Assembly: GCA_009783565.1 (NCBI GenBank)
Contig: WRDF01000003.1
Span: forward strand, 1-64,000
From: Rikenellaceae bacterium
GTDB lineage: Bacteria > Bacteroidota > Bacteroidia > Bacteroidales > Rikenellaceae
DNA: 64,000 nucleotides
Direction: 5' to 3'
Shown here: positions 23,344 to 31,851 of the stretch, piece by piece
How the letters are laid out: each line of letters starts with the position of its first letter
Numbering within the stretch: position 1 is the first letter of the stretch
Translations under genes and position numbers: made by a program
The notes under the pieces: model-generated
Seen by the model: only the letters and a program-made list of their open reading frames with translations
Told to the model about the DNA's origin: nothing
The model's database searches: none

Positions 23344-25401
23344 TTACTTTTCAATCCTTATCCGTGCATCGACGGCAACCACATCGTCGCGATTACCAAG
23401 CAGCGGGTTAAGGTCCATTTCGAAAATCTCAGGTGCGGCCGTAACGAGCGCCGAAACGCGCGAAACCATCTCCGCAAAACGTGCCTCATTTACCGGCTCC
23501 TGACCACGTGTACCCTGAATTATCGCATACGATTGCAGCTTGCGGATCATACCGCGGGCATCGTTTTCGGATAGCGGTGCAAGGTCGGAAACCACGTCTT
23601 TCAGTGCTTCGATGAAGATACCGCCCAATCCGCACATCACGATATGACCGAAATCGCCTTCGCGTTTTGCACCTATAAATACCTCTGTGCCACGCAGTTG
23701 CTGTGCGAGAAGAATAGCGTGGGTCTCCGGAATTCGTATCATGCGCCCGAACTCGCGGCGCACCGTCTCCTCGTCGTTGACGTTCAGCACCACACCGCCG
23801 ACATCACTTTTGTGAACCGGGCCGACGACTTTCATCACCAACGGGAAACCGATCCGGCGCGCCAGTTCTACGCATCCCTCCACGTTGTCGGCCACGCCTT
23901 CACGTGCACGCGCAATGCCTGCCGCGTCTAATAATTCGTGAATTTGCTCCGGCGCAAGGTAACCGTTCTCTGCTCTGTCTATTACAGTACGCACTCGCGC
24001 CGTGTCGATCTGGGGCAGGGTAGGGCACTCGGACTGCACCGCCGGAGTGTTGAACACTTTTGCGAGCGTCGTGCCGAGAATCACCTCGTCAGGAAAGTAA
24101 GCTCCGCCACCACGCACGAATTCTTCGATCTCGCCTTTCACCCAGCCGTAGGACGGGAAAATCGGGAATATCGGCTTCGGCGACGCGCGTATTTTCTCTG
24201 TAATCAGCTCATATACATCATATATCGGGAACAGTCCGGGGCTGCCGAATATTACCGCCATGCCGTCCACCGCGTCGAAATCATCGTTACAACTGTCAAT
24301 TATCGCGCCCAATTGCTCGGCAGTCCCCGTTGCAAGGAAGTCTATGGGATTACCCACCGACGAACCGGGGAAAAGTTTTTCCAACAACGCATCGGCCTTA
24401 GCTCCCGAAAGGTGCGGAATCTCCATTCCACCGTTCGAAAGCGCGTCTGTCAACATCACCGCAGGGCCTCCGGCATGGGTTATGACCGCCATATTTTTAC
24501 CGCGAAGTTCCGGATACATGAAAATTCCCGCTACCGTCGTCAGTTCCTCGCGCCCGTGGCAACGCACGATGCCTGCCTTTCGGAACAGTGCATCCACAGC
24601 CAGATCAGGGCTTGCCAGTGCTCCGGTATGCGACGATGCGGCGCGCCCGCCCGCCTCCGAGCTGCCCGACTTGATCCCCGCAATGCGGCATCCCTTGCGC
24701 ACCAGCGACGATGCGTGCCGCAGGAATTTATCGGGCTTGTTCATGCTCTCGATATAGAGCAGTTTCACGCGTGAACTGGTTGCCGGGTCGAACGTCACGT
24801 CAAGGTACTCCAAAGCCTCCTCCACGCCTATCTGCGCCGAATTTCCCACCGACCATATGCTATTGAATTTCAGCCCTTTACGCATCCCGTTATCAACTAT
24901 AAATACAGCTGTCGCGCCCGATCCCGAGATAAAGTCAATACCTTTTGCGTCGAGCGCCGGGGCGGGCGAGGTAAACTGCCCGTTGTAGTGCGTCGTGAGA
25001 ATGCCTGTGCAGTTCGGGCCGATAAGCGAACCGCCCACCGAGTCGATAATTTCGACTATTTTTCTTTCGAGCCGTGCGCCCTCCTCGCTTTCTTCGCTAA
25101 AACCGGCCGAGAGGATCACGAACCCGCGCGTCCCTTTTTCGCGCGCCAACGTTTCGACGGTTTCGAGACAAAATTTCGCGGCGATCGCAATTATGGCACA
25201 CCCGACGTGGGGTAGGTCATCGACGCTTGCATACGATTTTACACCCTGCACGTTCTCTGCCTTGGGATTTACGACGTAGACAGGACCGTTGAAATTGCTT
25301 TCCAACAAGTTACGCAGTACGGCGCCACCCGGTTTATTCACGTCATCCGAGCCTCCGACTACGACAACACTCGAAGGATTAAGAAGTTCTTTGTTAATCA
25401 T
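23344..25401 (-). CDS. ADP-forming acyl-CoA (acetate--CoA) synthetase, fused alpha-beta
   Basis: The 685-residue protein fuses the CoA-binding/succinyl-CoA-ligase alpha half (NPSSVVVVGGSDDVNKPGG, SGSGATAVFIVDNGMRKG) with an ATP-grasp beta half (near GFPLVMKVVGPVHKSDVGGV). ASSHTGALAS holds the phosphohistidine H258 expected of NDP-forming acyl-CoA synthetases. The enzyme converts acyl-CoA, ADP and Pi to acid, CoA and ATP. With the 2-oxoacid:ferredoxin oxidoreductase at 1.4-4.1 kb it could complete substrate-level phosphorylation during amino-acid fermentation (inference; the genes are not adjacent). A 371-nt spacer with palindromes separates it from the divergent EamA gene. Confidence 0.9.
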   Translation of the reverse strand: MINKELLNPSSVVVVGGSDDVNKPGGAVLRNLLESNFNGPVYVVNPKAENVQGVKSYASVDDLPHVGCAIIAIAAKFCLETVETLAREKGTRGFVILSAGFSEESEEGARLERKIVEIIDSVGGSLIGPNCTGILTTHYNGQFTSPAPALDAKGIDFISGSGATAVFIVDNGMRKGLKFNSIWSVGNSAQIGVEEALEYLDVTFDPATSSRVKLLYIESMNKPDKFLRHASSLVRKGCRIAGIKSGSSEAGGRAASSHTGALASPDLAVDALFRKAGIVRCHGREELTTVAGIFMYPELRGKNMAVITHAGGPAVMLTDALSNGGMEIPHLSGAKADALLEKLFPGSSVGNPIDFLATGTAEQLGAIIDSCNDDFDAVDGMAVIFGSPGLFPIYDVYELITEKIRASPKPIFPIFPSYGWVKGEIEEFVRGGGAYFPDEVILGTTLAKVFNTPAVQSECPTLPQIDTARVRTVIDRAENGYLAPEQIHELLDAAGIARAREGVADNVEGCVELARRIGFPLVMKVVGPVHKSDVGGVVLNVNDEETVRREFGRMIRIPETHAILLAQQLRGTEVFIGAKREGDFGHIVMCGLGGIFIEALKDVVSDLAPLSENDARGMIRKLQSYAIIQGTRGQEPVNEARFAEMVSRVSALVTAAPEIFEMDLNPLLGNRDDVVAVDARIRIEK

Positions 25402-25423
25402 CGCCTAAAAATATTTAGCTGGT

Positions 25424-25437
25424 TTTACATTTGTAAA
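25424..25437. promoter_or_regulatory. palindromic operator candidate near the acyl-CoA synthetase start
   Basis: TTTACATTTGTAAA is a perfect 14-bp dyad 23 nt upstream of the minus-strand ATG. A near-copy lies before the divergent gene, as expected for one regulator acting on both. Confidence 0.4.
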
Positions 25438-25718
25438 CGCAGATCGATCCCATTCTGCTTGGTATCCGTTGTTGCCTGAACTTTCGCACCGCAATTATTC
25501 CAATCGCCATCTAGCGACAGTTATCGAATGACCACAAATCTCATCGCACCGAAGACACCTCATCATTAATAATCGTTATTCTAAGATGCGCACCGGGCAC
25601 GTTGCCGCTGTTCGGACTTGGCGTTATCAAAAAATCAACGCAAAGATACTAATAAATTACTATAAATAGAGTAGGGTAGTAGAGCCTTCCGCATGTAGAT
25701 AGTTCGCATAAAAAGTAT

Positions 25719-25760
25719 TATATTTGAATCATGAGTTTTGACTCTGTATTACAAATGTAA
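25719..25760 (+). promoter_or_regulatory. promoter box and palindromic operator candidate for the EamA gene
   Basis: TATATTTG at 25719-25726 matches the -7 consensus. The dyad TTACAAATGTAA at 25749-25760 lies between it and the ATG at 25773, in the predicted leader. Confidence 0.45.
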
Positions 25761-25772
25761 ACACAGTGCGTT

Positions 25773-26186
25773 ATGTGGAAGTTATATGCGATATTGGCGG
25801 CTGTTTTTGCCGCTCTGACGGCTATTTCAGCAAAAGTAGGGGTTCGTGGCGTTAGTGGTAATGTGGCCACAGCTGTTCGCACATGTGTTGTGTTACTGCT
25901 TGCATGGGGAATAGTGATTTTTGGCGGTCAGATGAAAGAATTGCGTGAATTGAGTCGTTTCAACGTGATATTTTTGCTCCTTTCCGGAGTAGCGACCGGA
26001 TTGTCTTGGATTTTTTATTTCAAGGCATTGGAAACGGGCGATGTTTCACGCGTTGCGCCGATCGATAAGCTTAGCGTCGTGTTCGTAATGATCATCGCTT
26101 TCGTCTTTTTAGGCGAACCGATGACCTTAAAGTCTGCTGCCGGAGGCTTGCTTATAACAATTGGCGCAGTATTATTAACGTTATGA
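25773..26186 (+). CDS. EamA-family (DMT) small membrane transporter
   Basis: The 137-residue protein contains a single EamA domain with about four or five helices: WKLYAILAAVFAALTAISAK, VVLLLAWGIVIFGG, IFLLLSGVATGLSWIFYF, VFVMIIAFVFLGEP and GGLLITIGAVLLTL. FKALETGDVSRVAPIDKLSV is the conserved loop before the last helices. Half-size DMT proteins act as dimers and export metabolites; the substrate is unknown. It is divergent from the acyl-CoA synthetase gene across a region with paired palindromes, so the two may be co-regulated. Confidence 0.85.
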   Translation: MWKLYAILAAVFAALTAISAKVGVRGVSGNVATAVRTCVVLLLAWGIVIFGGQMKELRELSRFNVIFLLLSGVATGLSWIFYFKALETGDVSRVAPIDKLSVVFVMIIAFVFLGEPMTLKSAAGGLLITIGAVLLTL

Positions 26187-26317
26187 TGGGCGCGGCACAT
26201 AAACAATCGCTTTACGCCAACCGTGCAATTCATTATGGCCAAGCGCATTACGATTAAACAGCATGTCTTTATTTAATCACAATACTTAACATAATATACA
26301 TTATGTGTCAAAAAATG

Positions 26318-26854
26318 TTACTCTTTTTGATATGCAGAAAACGTACCGTCGTCATAAAACATCACTATCGTACCTAAGGTTTTTTTGCTCGTCGCCCGTT
26401 CTGTCGTTATATCTTTATTCTCGATATTTGGAACGGTTTCAATGTTTACATTTGTTGCGGTAGAATTTGCACTTTGTGGCGGATGAGCTCTAGCTGCATC
26501 CAAAGCCGGTGTTGAGCTGCCGGATGACACCATAACGACATCATCACTTTGCGACAAAGAGCCATTACATTGTTGATTATCAATATTTTTACTATCCGAA
26601 GACGTAGGGTCGCTCGCATCTACAAAAATATTTTCATCAAGATACATATTGCTTTCTCCGAGTAGCAACCATCGCGCATTGAGGTTTGGATACGCTTGCA
26701 ATAGCCTTGTTATGAAATCATATCCGGGGTGATTTCGCCCGGATAGTATATGCGAAACCGCCGAAGGCTGCACTCCGGCGATTTCTGCTACTTTGACCGC
26801 CGTCAGTCCTTCGCGCGCCATCAACTCTTGTAATCTTGTTTTCATTTGTGACAT
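26318..26854 (-). CDS. XRE-family helix-turn-helix transcriptional regulator
   Basis: The 178-residue protein has an N-terminal HTH (LQELMAREGLTAVKVAEIAG, then VQPSAVSHILSGRNHPGYDF) and WLLLGESNMYLDE, the usual end of the domain. A polar, low-complexity linker follows, and the C-terminal KKTLGTIVMFYDDGTFSAYQ resembles the short beta element of other Bacteroidetes XRE proteins. The target is unknown. The start at 26854 or 26845 is fixed by an excellent promoter only about a dozen bases upstream. The gene is AT-richer than most neighbours, and lies in a patch that could have been acquired. Confidence 0.85.
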   Translation of the reverse strand: MSQMKTRLQELMAREGLTAVKVAEIAGVQPSAVSHILSGRNHPGYDFITRLLQAYPNLNARWLLLGESNMYLDENIFVDASDPTSSDSKNIDNQQCNGSLSQSDDVVMVSSGSSTPALDAARAHPPQSANSTATNVNIETVPNIENKDITTERATSKKTLGTIVMFYDDGTFSAYQKE

Positions 26855-26866
26855 CAATATAGATTA

Positions 26867-26898
26867 CAAATATAATAACTGGTTTTTGGAATAGCAAA
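26867..26898 (-). promoter_or_regulatory. Bacteroidetes promoter of the XRE regulator gene
   Basis: On the minus strand TTTG (26898-26895), 20 nt, then TATATTTG (26874-26867) match both consensus elements at ideal spacing. The predicted transcript start is within about 10 nt of the start codon. Confidence 0.75.
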
Positions 26899-27183
26899 AT
26901 AACCCGTAGATAATTTATCATCAATGCTTTTAATATGCATGTAAAATATTAAATAGTTAATTGATATATCGATGTGTAATAAGCTAATAATCAGTGATAT
27001 ATGTTATCATTATTATGTGCATTTACCTGATTTTCAATCATATAGTAAATATACGTGATAATTGAATAAATAAATAGTTTATGAAATTAGTCATAATTAC
27101 TTGATTATTAAATATATATGCACCGCAAGTGCAAAAATATGATCAGTAAAAATAAAAATGCGTGAATGCTGATATGATGTATA

Positions 27184-27214
27184 CAAAAAATGTCAGGCGC
27201 ATTGCACCTGACAT
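27184..27214 (-). terminator. intrinsic terminator of the HIT gene
   Basis: ATGTCAGG pairs with CCTGACAT (27190-27214), and on the minus strand the hairpin is followed by TTTTTT. Confidence 0.85.
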
Positions 27215-27243
27215 GATATGCTTTGCTCCAAGAGGTATCTGAG

Positions 27244-27627
27244 CTATAAGAGTGCGTTCCGGATTTCCTGAAATTGCTCAGGTGTTAATTTCAGGCGCGG
27301 TTTGTTGAAATTAATATCACTTTCTTCGTCGAGCGGGATCAGATGAATATGTGCGTGCGGAACTTCAAGGCCGAGAACCACGACGGCAACCCTTTTGCAC
27401 CCCCTACTCTGTTTAATTTTCCCGGCAATTTTCTTGGCAAAAATCATCATATCGCCAAGCGTCCGGTCATCGAGTTCAAAAATGTAATCGATCTCCTGCT
27501 TTGGAACAACAAGCGTATGTCCTTCTTTAAGCGGGTTTATATCGAGAAACGCATAAAAGCGATTGTCTTCTGCGACTTTGTAGCTGGGAATTTCGCCGGA
27601 AATGATACGGGAAAATATTGTTGTCAT
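27244..27627 (-). CDS. HIT-family nucleotide hydrolase/transferase
   Basis: The 127-residue protein contains TIFSRIISGEIPSYKVAEDN and DINPLKEGHTLVVPKQEIDY, and the histidine triad HAHIHLIPL near 109-117. HIT proteins of the Hint branch hydrolyse adenosine phosphoramidates and related nucleotides. It may be monocistronic, with a TACATTTG box at 27661-27668 on the minus strand upstream and a strong terminator downstream. The gene lies just downstream of rel, on the same strand. Family assignment is firm; the physiological substrate is unknown. Confidence 0.92.
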   Translation of the reverse strand: MTTIFSRIISGEIPSYKVAEDNRFYAFLDINPLKEGHTLVVPKQEIDYIFELDDRTLGDMMIFAKKIAGKIKQSRGCKRVAVVVLGLEVPHAHIHLIPLDEESDINFNKPRLKLTPEQFQEIRNALL

Positions 27628-27660
27628 AATTTGAAAGGGTTTCTAGTGTGCAGCATGTTA

Positions 27661-27668
27661 CAAATGTA
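27661..27668 (-). promoter_or_regulatory. -7 promoter box of the HIT gene
   Basis: CAAATGTA reads TACATTTG on the minus strand, an exact TAnnTTTG match 33 nt before the ATG. Confidence 0.5.
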
Positions 27669-27698
27669 TGACTGGAAAACAAGTTGCATAATGAGGTC

Positions 27699-29957
27699 TT
27701 AGCTCACTCTCTTTACGCTGTCTATACCCTTGATTTTCTTGGTTTTATCTATTATCGAGTCAATGTCGTGCTTGTCCTTTACGTAGACACTTATCGTGCC
27801 CTCGAAAATGCCATCGTGCGTACGAACATTCAGTTCGCGCATATTGATATTCAGTTCGCCGGCTATAAGCTGGGAAATGTCGAGCATGAGGCCGATACGG
27901 TCAATGCCACGCAGTTCGATCACCGCAAAGTGTGACATTGCTTTATGGCTTGCCCATTCTGCTTTACAAATGTAATCACCATGTTGTGCCGCAAGCCATG
28001 TCAATCGATCACATGAAGTTTTGTGAACTTCGGTATGTCCGCTTTCCGGATCATTGTATCCTATAATGTCGTCACCCGGTATCGGATTACAGCACGGCGC
28101 AATCACAAATTCACTCCCTGCCCTTTCTCCGGAAAAACCACTCCCTACTCGACCGACCTGCTTGATTTTATCTTTCCCAGAGTCCTTTTTAAACGGATTC
28201 GAGAGCTCTATCGACCAGAATTTCAGCCACTTACTTGCTGAATTCTCATGTATTACTTCACTTAATTTGTCGAGCTTTATCATTCCTGATCCCAGTTTAC
28301 TGTAAAACTCGTCTTTGGTGCTTGAATTGTAGGCCGGCAATACCTTGTTGAACAGCCGTCTGCTCGGCACAAGACCGAAATCTTTTAACCGTTCTTCGAA
28401 AATCCGTTGTCCATCCCGCAGACGGTTATGCGTATCGCCCTTCAAAAATGTCTTGATCGCCTGTTTCGCCTTGGCCGTAGTCACATGATCGAGCCATTCG
28501 GGCTTGGGATGCGAGCTTTTCGATGTGATGATTTCGACTTGATTGCCGCTCGTGAGGATAGTAAATATCGGCTCGACTTTCCGGTCGATCTTCGCACCGA
28601 TAGCCTGATTACCGACATTCGTGTGCACTGCATAAGCGAAGTCGAGCGCTGTCGCTCCCTGAGGTAGTCGGCGCGAGTCGCCTTTGGGCGTGAATACCAC
28701 TATCTCGGTGGAATATAGCGCCATGCTGAAATTGTCGAGAAAGTCGACCGCGTCATCCGTCGAACTGTTCAGCACGTCGCGGATTTCCTGCAAACGGCGG
28801 TCGAAATCGGCTTCATCGTCGCTGCCAGGACCACCGTCGTGCTTGTATTTCCAGTGCGCCGCGAACCCCATTTCGGCGATTTCCTCCATGCGCTGCGAAC
28901 GGATCTGTACTTCGACCCAAGCCCCGCCAGTAGCCATCACCGTAGCATGCAGTGACTCATAACCATTCGCCTTCGGGTTATTAACCCAATCTCTAATGCG
29001 GTCAGGATGAGGCTTATAGATGTCCGTAATAAGCGAATAGATGTGCCAGCACTGCGATTTTTCGGGTATGATGGGCGAGGGCTGGAAGACGATGCGAATG
29101 GCAAAAAGGTCGTAAATCTCTTCGAACGGGATTTGTTTGCGCTGCATTTTCATCCAAATCGAATAGGCGCTCTTCACCCTGCCCTCGATTTTGAAATCGA
29201 TGTTGCTTTCGCGTAATTTCCGGCGGATCGGAGTGATAAAATTCTCTACGAACTCATCGCGCGCATGTGCCGTGAGTTGTAGTTTTTCGTTGATCTCCTT
29301 ATATGTTTCGGGGAAACGGTACTTCAAGCAAAGGTTTTCGAACTCGGTCTTAATCTCGTATAAACCAAGACGATAGGCGAGCGGCGCGAATAGGAAAATC
29401 GTTTCGCTCGTTATTTTTATCTGTTTCTCGACGGGCATCGCCCCGAGCGTGCGCATGTTGTGCAGACGGTCGGCTATTTTTATCAAAATCACCCTAAGGT
29501 CATTCGACATCGTTACCAGTACCTTACGGAAACTTTCGGCCTGCTCCGAAAAATCTTTACCGCCCCCCCCGATCATCGCCGCAGGGTTGTTCGTAAAAAC
29601 ACCCGCTATTTTGGTCAGACCTTCGACCATATACGCGATCTTCGGCCCGAACATGCGGTCGATGTCTTCGACCGTGTAATTGTCGTTATCTTCGACAACG
29701 TCGTGCAGCAGCGCCGCAGCTACCGACTTCACCCCAAGCCCTATCTCTTCGCGCACAATCATCGCCACGGCAATCGGATGGGTGATATATGGCTCGCCAG
29801 AACGGCGATACACACCCTTATGCGCCTCTTTTGCAAGCAGGAACGCACGCCGTATCGTATCCGTATCCTCCGGCCTCTTGATCACTCGCTCGCAACTGCG
29901 CATTAGCTCTTCGAACCGCGCTTCGATCAGTTTTTCGTCTTTGGGTGTGTAATCCAT
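27699..29957 (-). CDS. bifunctional (p)ppGpp synthetase/hydrolase, RelA/SpoT family
   Basis: The 752-residue protein has the whole Rel layout. An HD hydrolase domain lies near 30-180 (YITHPIAVAMIV, LLHDVVEDNDNYT with the HDxxED motif). The synthetase domain lies near 230-350 (GRVKSAYSIWMKMQRKQIPF, YDLFAIRIVF). TGS (VVFTPKGDSRRLPQGATALD) and a C-terminal ACT domain follow. Both catalytic domains look intact, so it should make and degrade the stringent-response alarmone. A C8 run on the plus strand (29573-29580) encodes the GGGG in an insertion within the HD domain. It is the only rel gene visible here. Confidence 0.94.
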   Translation of the reverse strand: MDYTPKDEKLIEARFEELMRSCERVIKRPEDTDTIRRAFLLAKEAHKGVYRRSGEPYITHPIAVAMIVREEIGLGVKSVAAALLHDVVEDNDNYTVEDIDRMFGPKIAYMVEGLTKIAGVFTNNPAAMIGGGGKDFSEQAESFRKVLVTMSNDLRVILIKIADRLHNMRTLGAMPVEKQIKITSETIFLFAPLAYRLGLYEIKTEFENLCLKYRFPETYKEINEKLQLTAHARDEFVENFITPIRRKLRESNIDFKIEGRVKSAYSIWMKMQRKQIPFEEIYDLFAIRIVFQPSPIIPEKSQCWHIYSLITDIYKPHPDRIRDWVNNPKANGYESLHATVMATGGAWVEVQIRSQRMEEIAEMGFAAHWKYKHDGGPGSDDEADFDRRLQEIRDVLNSSTDDAVDFLDNFSMALYSTEIVVFTPKGDSRRLPQGATALDFAYAVHTNVGNQAIGAKIDRKVEPIFTILTSGNQVEIITSKSSHPKPEWLDHVTTAKAKQAIKTFLKGDTHNRLRDGQRIFEERLKDFGLVPSRRLFNKVLPAYNSSTKDEFYSKLGSGMIKLDKLSEVIHENSASKWLKFWSIELSNPFKKDSGKDKIKQVGRVGSGFSGERAGSEFVIAPCCNPIPGDDIIGYNDPESGHTEVHKTSCDRLTWLAAQHGDYICKAEWASHKAMSHFAVIELRGIDRIGLMLDISQLIAGELNINMRELNVRTHDGIFEGTISVYVKDKHDIDSIIDKTKKIKGIDSVKRVS

Positions 29958-30040
29958 ATTACATGGATAAATAATTGAAAATATAAAATGTTTTCCGAAC
30001 GCGAAACGGAAAAGTCTATCGCTCGTCTTCCAATTAAATC

Positions 30041-30124
30041 GTCATTGCGAGGGTCGCCAGACCCGAAGCAATCCAGAAAAAAATAAGAATACTGGATTGC
30101 TTCACCTTTCAGGTTCGCAATGAC
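30041..30124. repeat. family A doublet upstream of rel
   Basis: GTCATTGCGAGGGTC, GAAGCAATCCAG, then CTGGATTGCTTC and GTTCGCAATGAC form nested inverted arms around an A-rich centre. Confidence 0.8.
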
Positions 30125-30133
30125 GATCAGTGC

Positions 30134-30175
30134 GTCATTGCGGGGCAAACCCGCAATGACACACGCGCGTGTTAC
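30134..30175. repeat. family A hairpin plus family B palindrome at the recA 3' end
   Basis: GTCATTGCGGG pairs over 11 bp with CCCGCAATGAC at 30134-30160. ACACGCGCGTGTT follows and touches the recA stop codon (TAA at 30172-30174). Confidence 0.8.
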
Positions 30176-31221
30176 TTCTTCTTCCCCGCTTCTTTCGCGG
30201 CGGCAGCAGCTTCCTTTGCTGCCGTACGTACCTTTTCCTCTACGGCGAACATCTCTTCGGGGTTGTCTGTGAAATAGGCGAGTACGTTGTCCCTACCCTG
30301 CCCCAGCTTCTTGTCGTCCATCGAGAACCACGAGCCGCTCTTCTTGATCACGCCCGTATCTACCGCAATATCAACGAGTTCGCCCACGCGCGAGATACCC
30401 TGCCCATACATTATGTCGAACTCAGCGCGGCGGAACGGCGGCGCAACCTTGTTCTTCACCACCTTTACTTTCGCGCGCACGCCGATTTGCTCCTCGCCGT
30501 CTTTGATGCTCGACGCCTTGCGGATGTCGATACGCACGCTGGAATAGAATTTCAGCGCGTTACCGCCTGTCGTAGTCTCCGGACTTCCGTACGATACGCC
30601 GATCTTGTCGCGCAACTGGTTTATAAAGACGCACACCGTCTTGGTCTTGGCTATCGTGCCGGTCAGTTTACGCAGAGCCTGCGACATAAGCCGCGCCTGC
30701 AAGCCCACTTTCGCCTCGCCCATATCGCCTTCTATCTCGGCTTTCGGTGTCAGGGCGGCAACGGAGTCTATGACCACGATGTCCACTGCGCTCGAACGGA
30801 TAAGGTTTTCGGCGATTTCGAGCGCCTGCTCTCCGTGGTCGGGCTGGGCTATAAGGAAATTATCCCCGAATTCCACGCCGAGTTTCTGCGCATAATACTG
30901 ATCGAAAGCATGTTCCGCATCGATAAATGCCGCGATACCGCCCAATCGCTGCGCTTCGGCAATGGCGTGAATAGCCAGCGTCGTCTTTCCCGACGATTCG
31001 GGGCCGTATATCTCGACCACCCTTCCGCGCGGATATCCGCCCACACCCAAGGCCATATCGAGCGTAATCGACCCCGTAGGGATAACGGCGACATCCTCGA
31101 TCTGACTGCCGTCCATTTTCATTATCGCGCCCTTGCCGAAGTCTTTTTCTATTTTGTCCATCACCGCCGTCAGCACTTTCAGCTTTTCGGGGTTGATTTG
31201 CGGTTTCTCTTTTTCAGCCAT
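30172..31221 (-). CDS. recA: recombinase RecA
   Basis: The 349-residue protein shows the complete RecA core: Walker [10 protein letters not shown] at 73-81, [38 protein letters not shown] (Walker B), and [20 protein letters not shown] with the [10 protein letters not shown] following. It polymerises on single-stranded DNA for homologous recombination and repair. The C-terminus ends in an Ala/Lys-rich tail ([16 protein letters not shown]). No LexA-type operator was recognised upstream. The stop codon is immediately followed by repeat elements. Confidence 0.97.
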   Translation of the reverse strand: MAEKEKPQINPEKLKVLTAVMDKIEKDFGKGAIMKMDGSQIEDVAVIPTGSITLDMALGVGGYPRGRVVEIYGPESSGKTTLAIHAIAEAQRLGGIAAFIDAEHAFDQYYAQKLGVEFGDNFLIAQPDHGEQALEIAENLIRSSAVDIVVIDSVAALTPKAEIEGDMGEAKVGLQARLMSQALRKLTGTIAKTKTVCVFINQLRDKIGVSYGSPETTTGGNALKFYSSVRIDIRKASSIKDGEEQIGVRAKVKVVKNKVAPPFRRAEFDIMYGQGISRVGELVDIAVDTGVIKKSGSWFSMDDKKLGQGRDNVLAYFTDNPEEMFAVEEKVRTAAKEAAAAAKEAGKKK

Positions 31222-31260
31222 TTTATGTGGGTTTTAAGTTGTCTCGAACCTGTACTACTA

Positions 31261-31785
31261 CTATTTCTTCACACACCGCACTTTCCAGGCGAAAGACTTC
31301 GATAAAAACGAAATATATACTCCTGCTTCGCCTTCGCTATCGTCATTGTTGAAGAATAAAATACCGCCCTGAAACTCATTCTCAGGATCGACACTACTCG
31401 ACCAGTATACTCCTGCGGCGGTATATCGCGATACGACAGGAAAAAACACAGCATTATCGATGCTGCCGAACCGACGACCACCAATACCGTTCACTTTTGT
31501 CACCACGCTCCCCCATGCTTTGAGAAGACTTTGGAATTCCGCCACAGTCGGCAGTCGCCAGCCTTCGGGACAAGCGGTTTGCGCTTCGTTGAAAGTGAAA
31601 GACTGACCGAAATTTTCAGGCCTGGCGACAAACTTGCCGGCCCTGTCCACGTTGCGTGTCGCCCATGTCACTCCGGCAATCGTCACGCCCTGCTCTTCCT
31701 GGTTGGCTTCTTTCGAGCCGTCATTATTTTTAGAACATGCAACGACGGCAAACATCATGATTGCGAGCGCGGAAATTTTATTCAT
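31261..31785 (-). CDS. FISUMP-domain lipoprotein
   Basis: The 174-residue protein starts with a lipoprotein signal (Cys at 17 in MFAVVAC). The mature part has VTIAGVTWATRNVDRAGKF, YNEAQ-like FTFNEAQTACPEGWRLPTV and GVYWSSS, and ends with SFAWKVRCVKK. This is the Fibrobacter succinogenes major paralogous (FISUMP) domain, common in surface lipoproteins of Bacteroidetes and of unknown function. It lies between recA and dnaA on the same strand, in what looks like a random insertion in a housekeeping stretch. Confidence 0.82.
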   Translation of the reverse strand: MNKISALAIMMFAVVACSKNNDGSKEANQEEQGVTIAGVTWATRNVDRAGKFVARPENFGQSFTFNEAQTACPEGWRLPTVAEFQSLLKAWGSVVTKVNGIGGRRFGSIDNAVFFPVVSRYTAAGVYWSSSVDPENEFQGGILFFNNDDSEGEAGVYISFLSKSFAWKVRCVKK

Positions 31786-31851
31786 TGCTTTCAGATTTAA
31801 TATCCTTGCAAGATAGTAATTTTTCCGGACTTTTCACACCCTATACTCTCA

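Larger units (their letters stand above)
25402..25772. other. 371-nt divergent intergenic region, no gene
   Basis: No credible reading frame is seen. It holds two similar dyads, TTTACATTTGTAAA at 25424-25437 and TTACAAATGTAA at 25749-25760, each followed by an AAACRCAG direct match. It also has TAnnTTTG boxes: TATATTTG on the plus strand at 25719-25726 (for the EamA gene) and TATCTTTG on the minus strand at 25641-25648 (for the synthetase gene). Confidence 0.6.
26855..27243. other. AT-rich intergenic region without genes
   Basis: Besides the regulator's promoter and the HIT terminator, 26900-27180 is strongly AT-rich with many short dyads (for example ATATATG and TGATATATC). No open frame, RNA gene or long repeat is visible. 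Confidence 0.6.
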
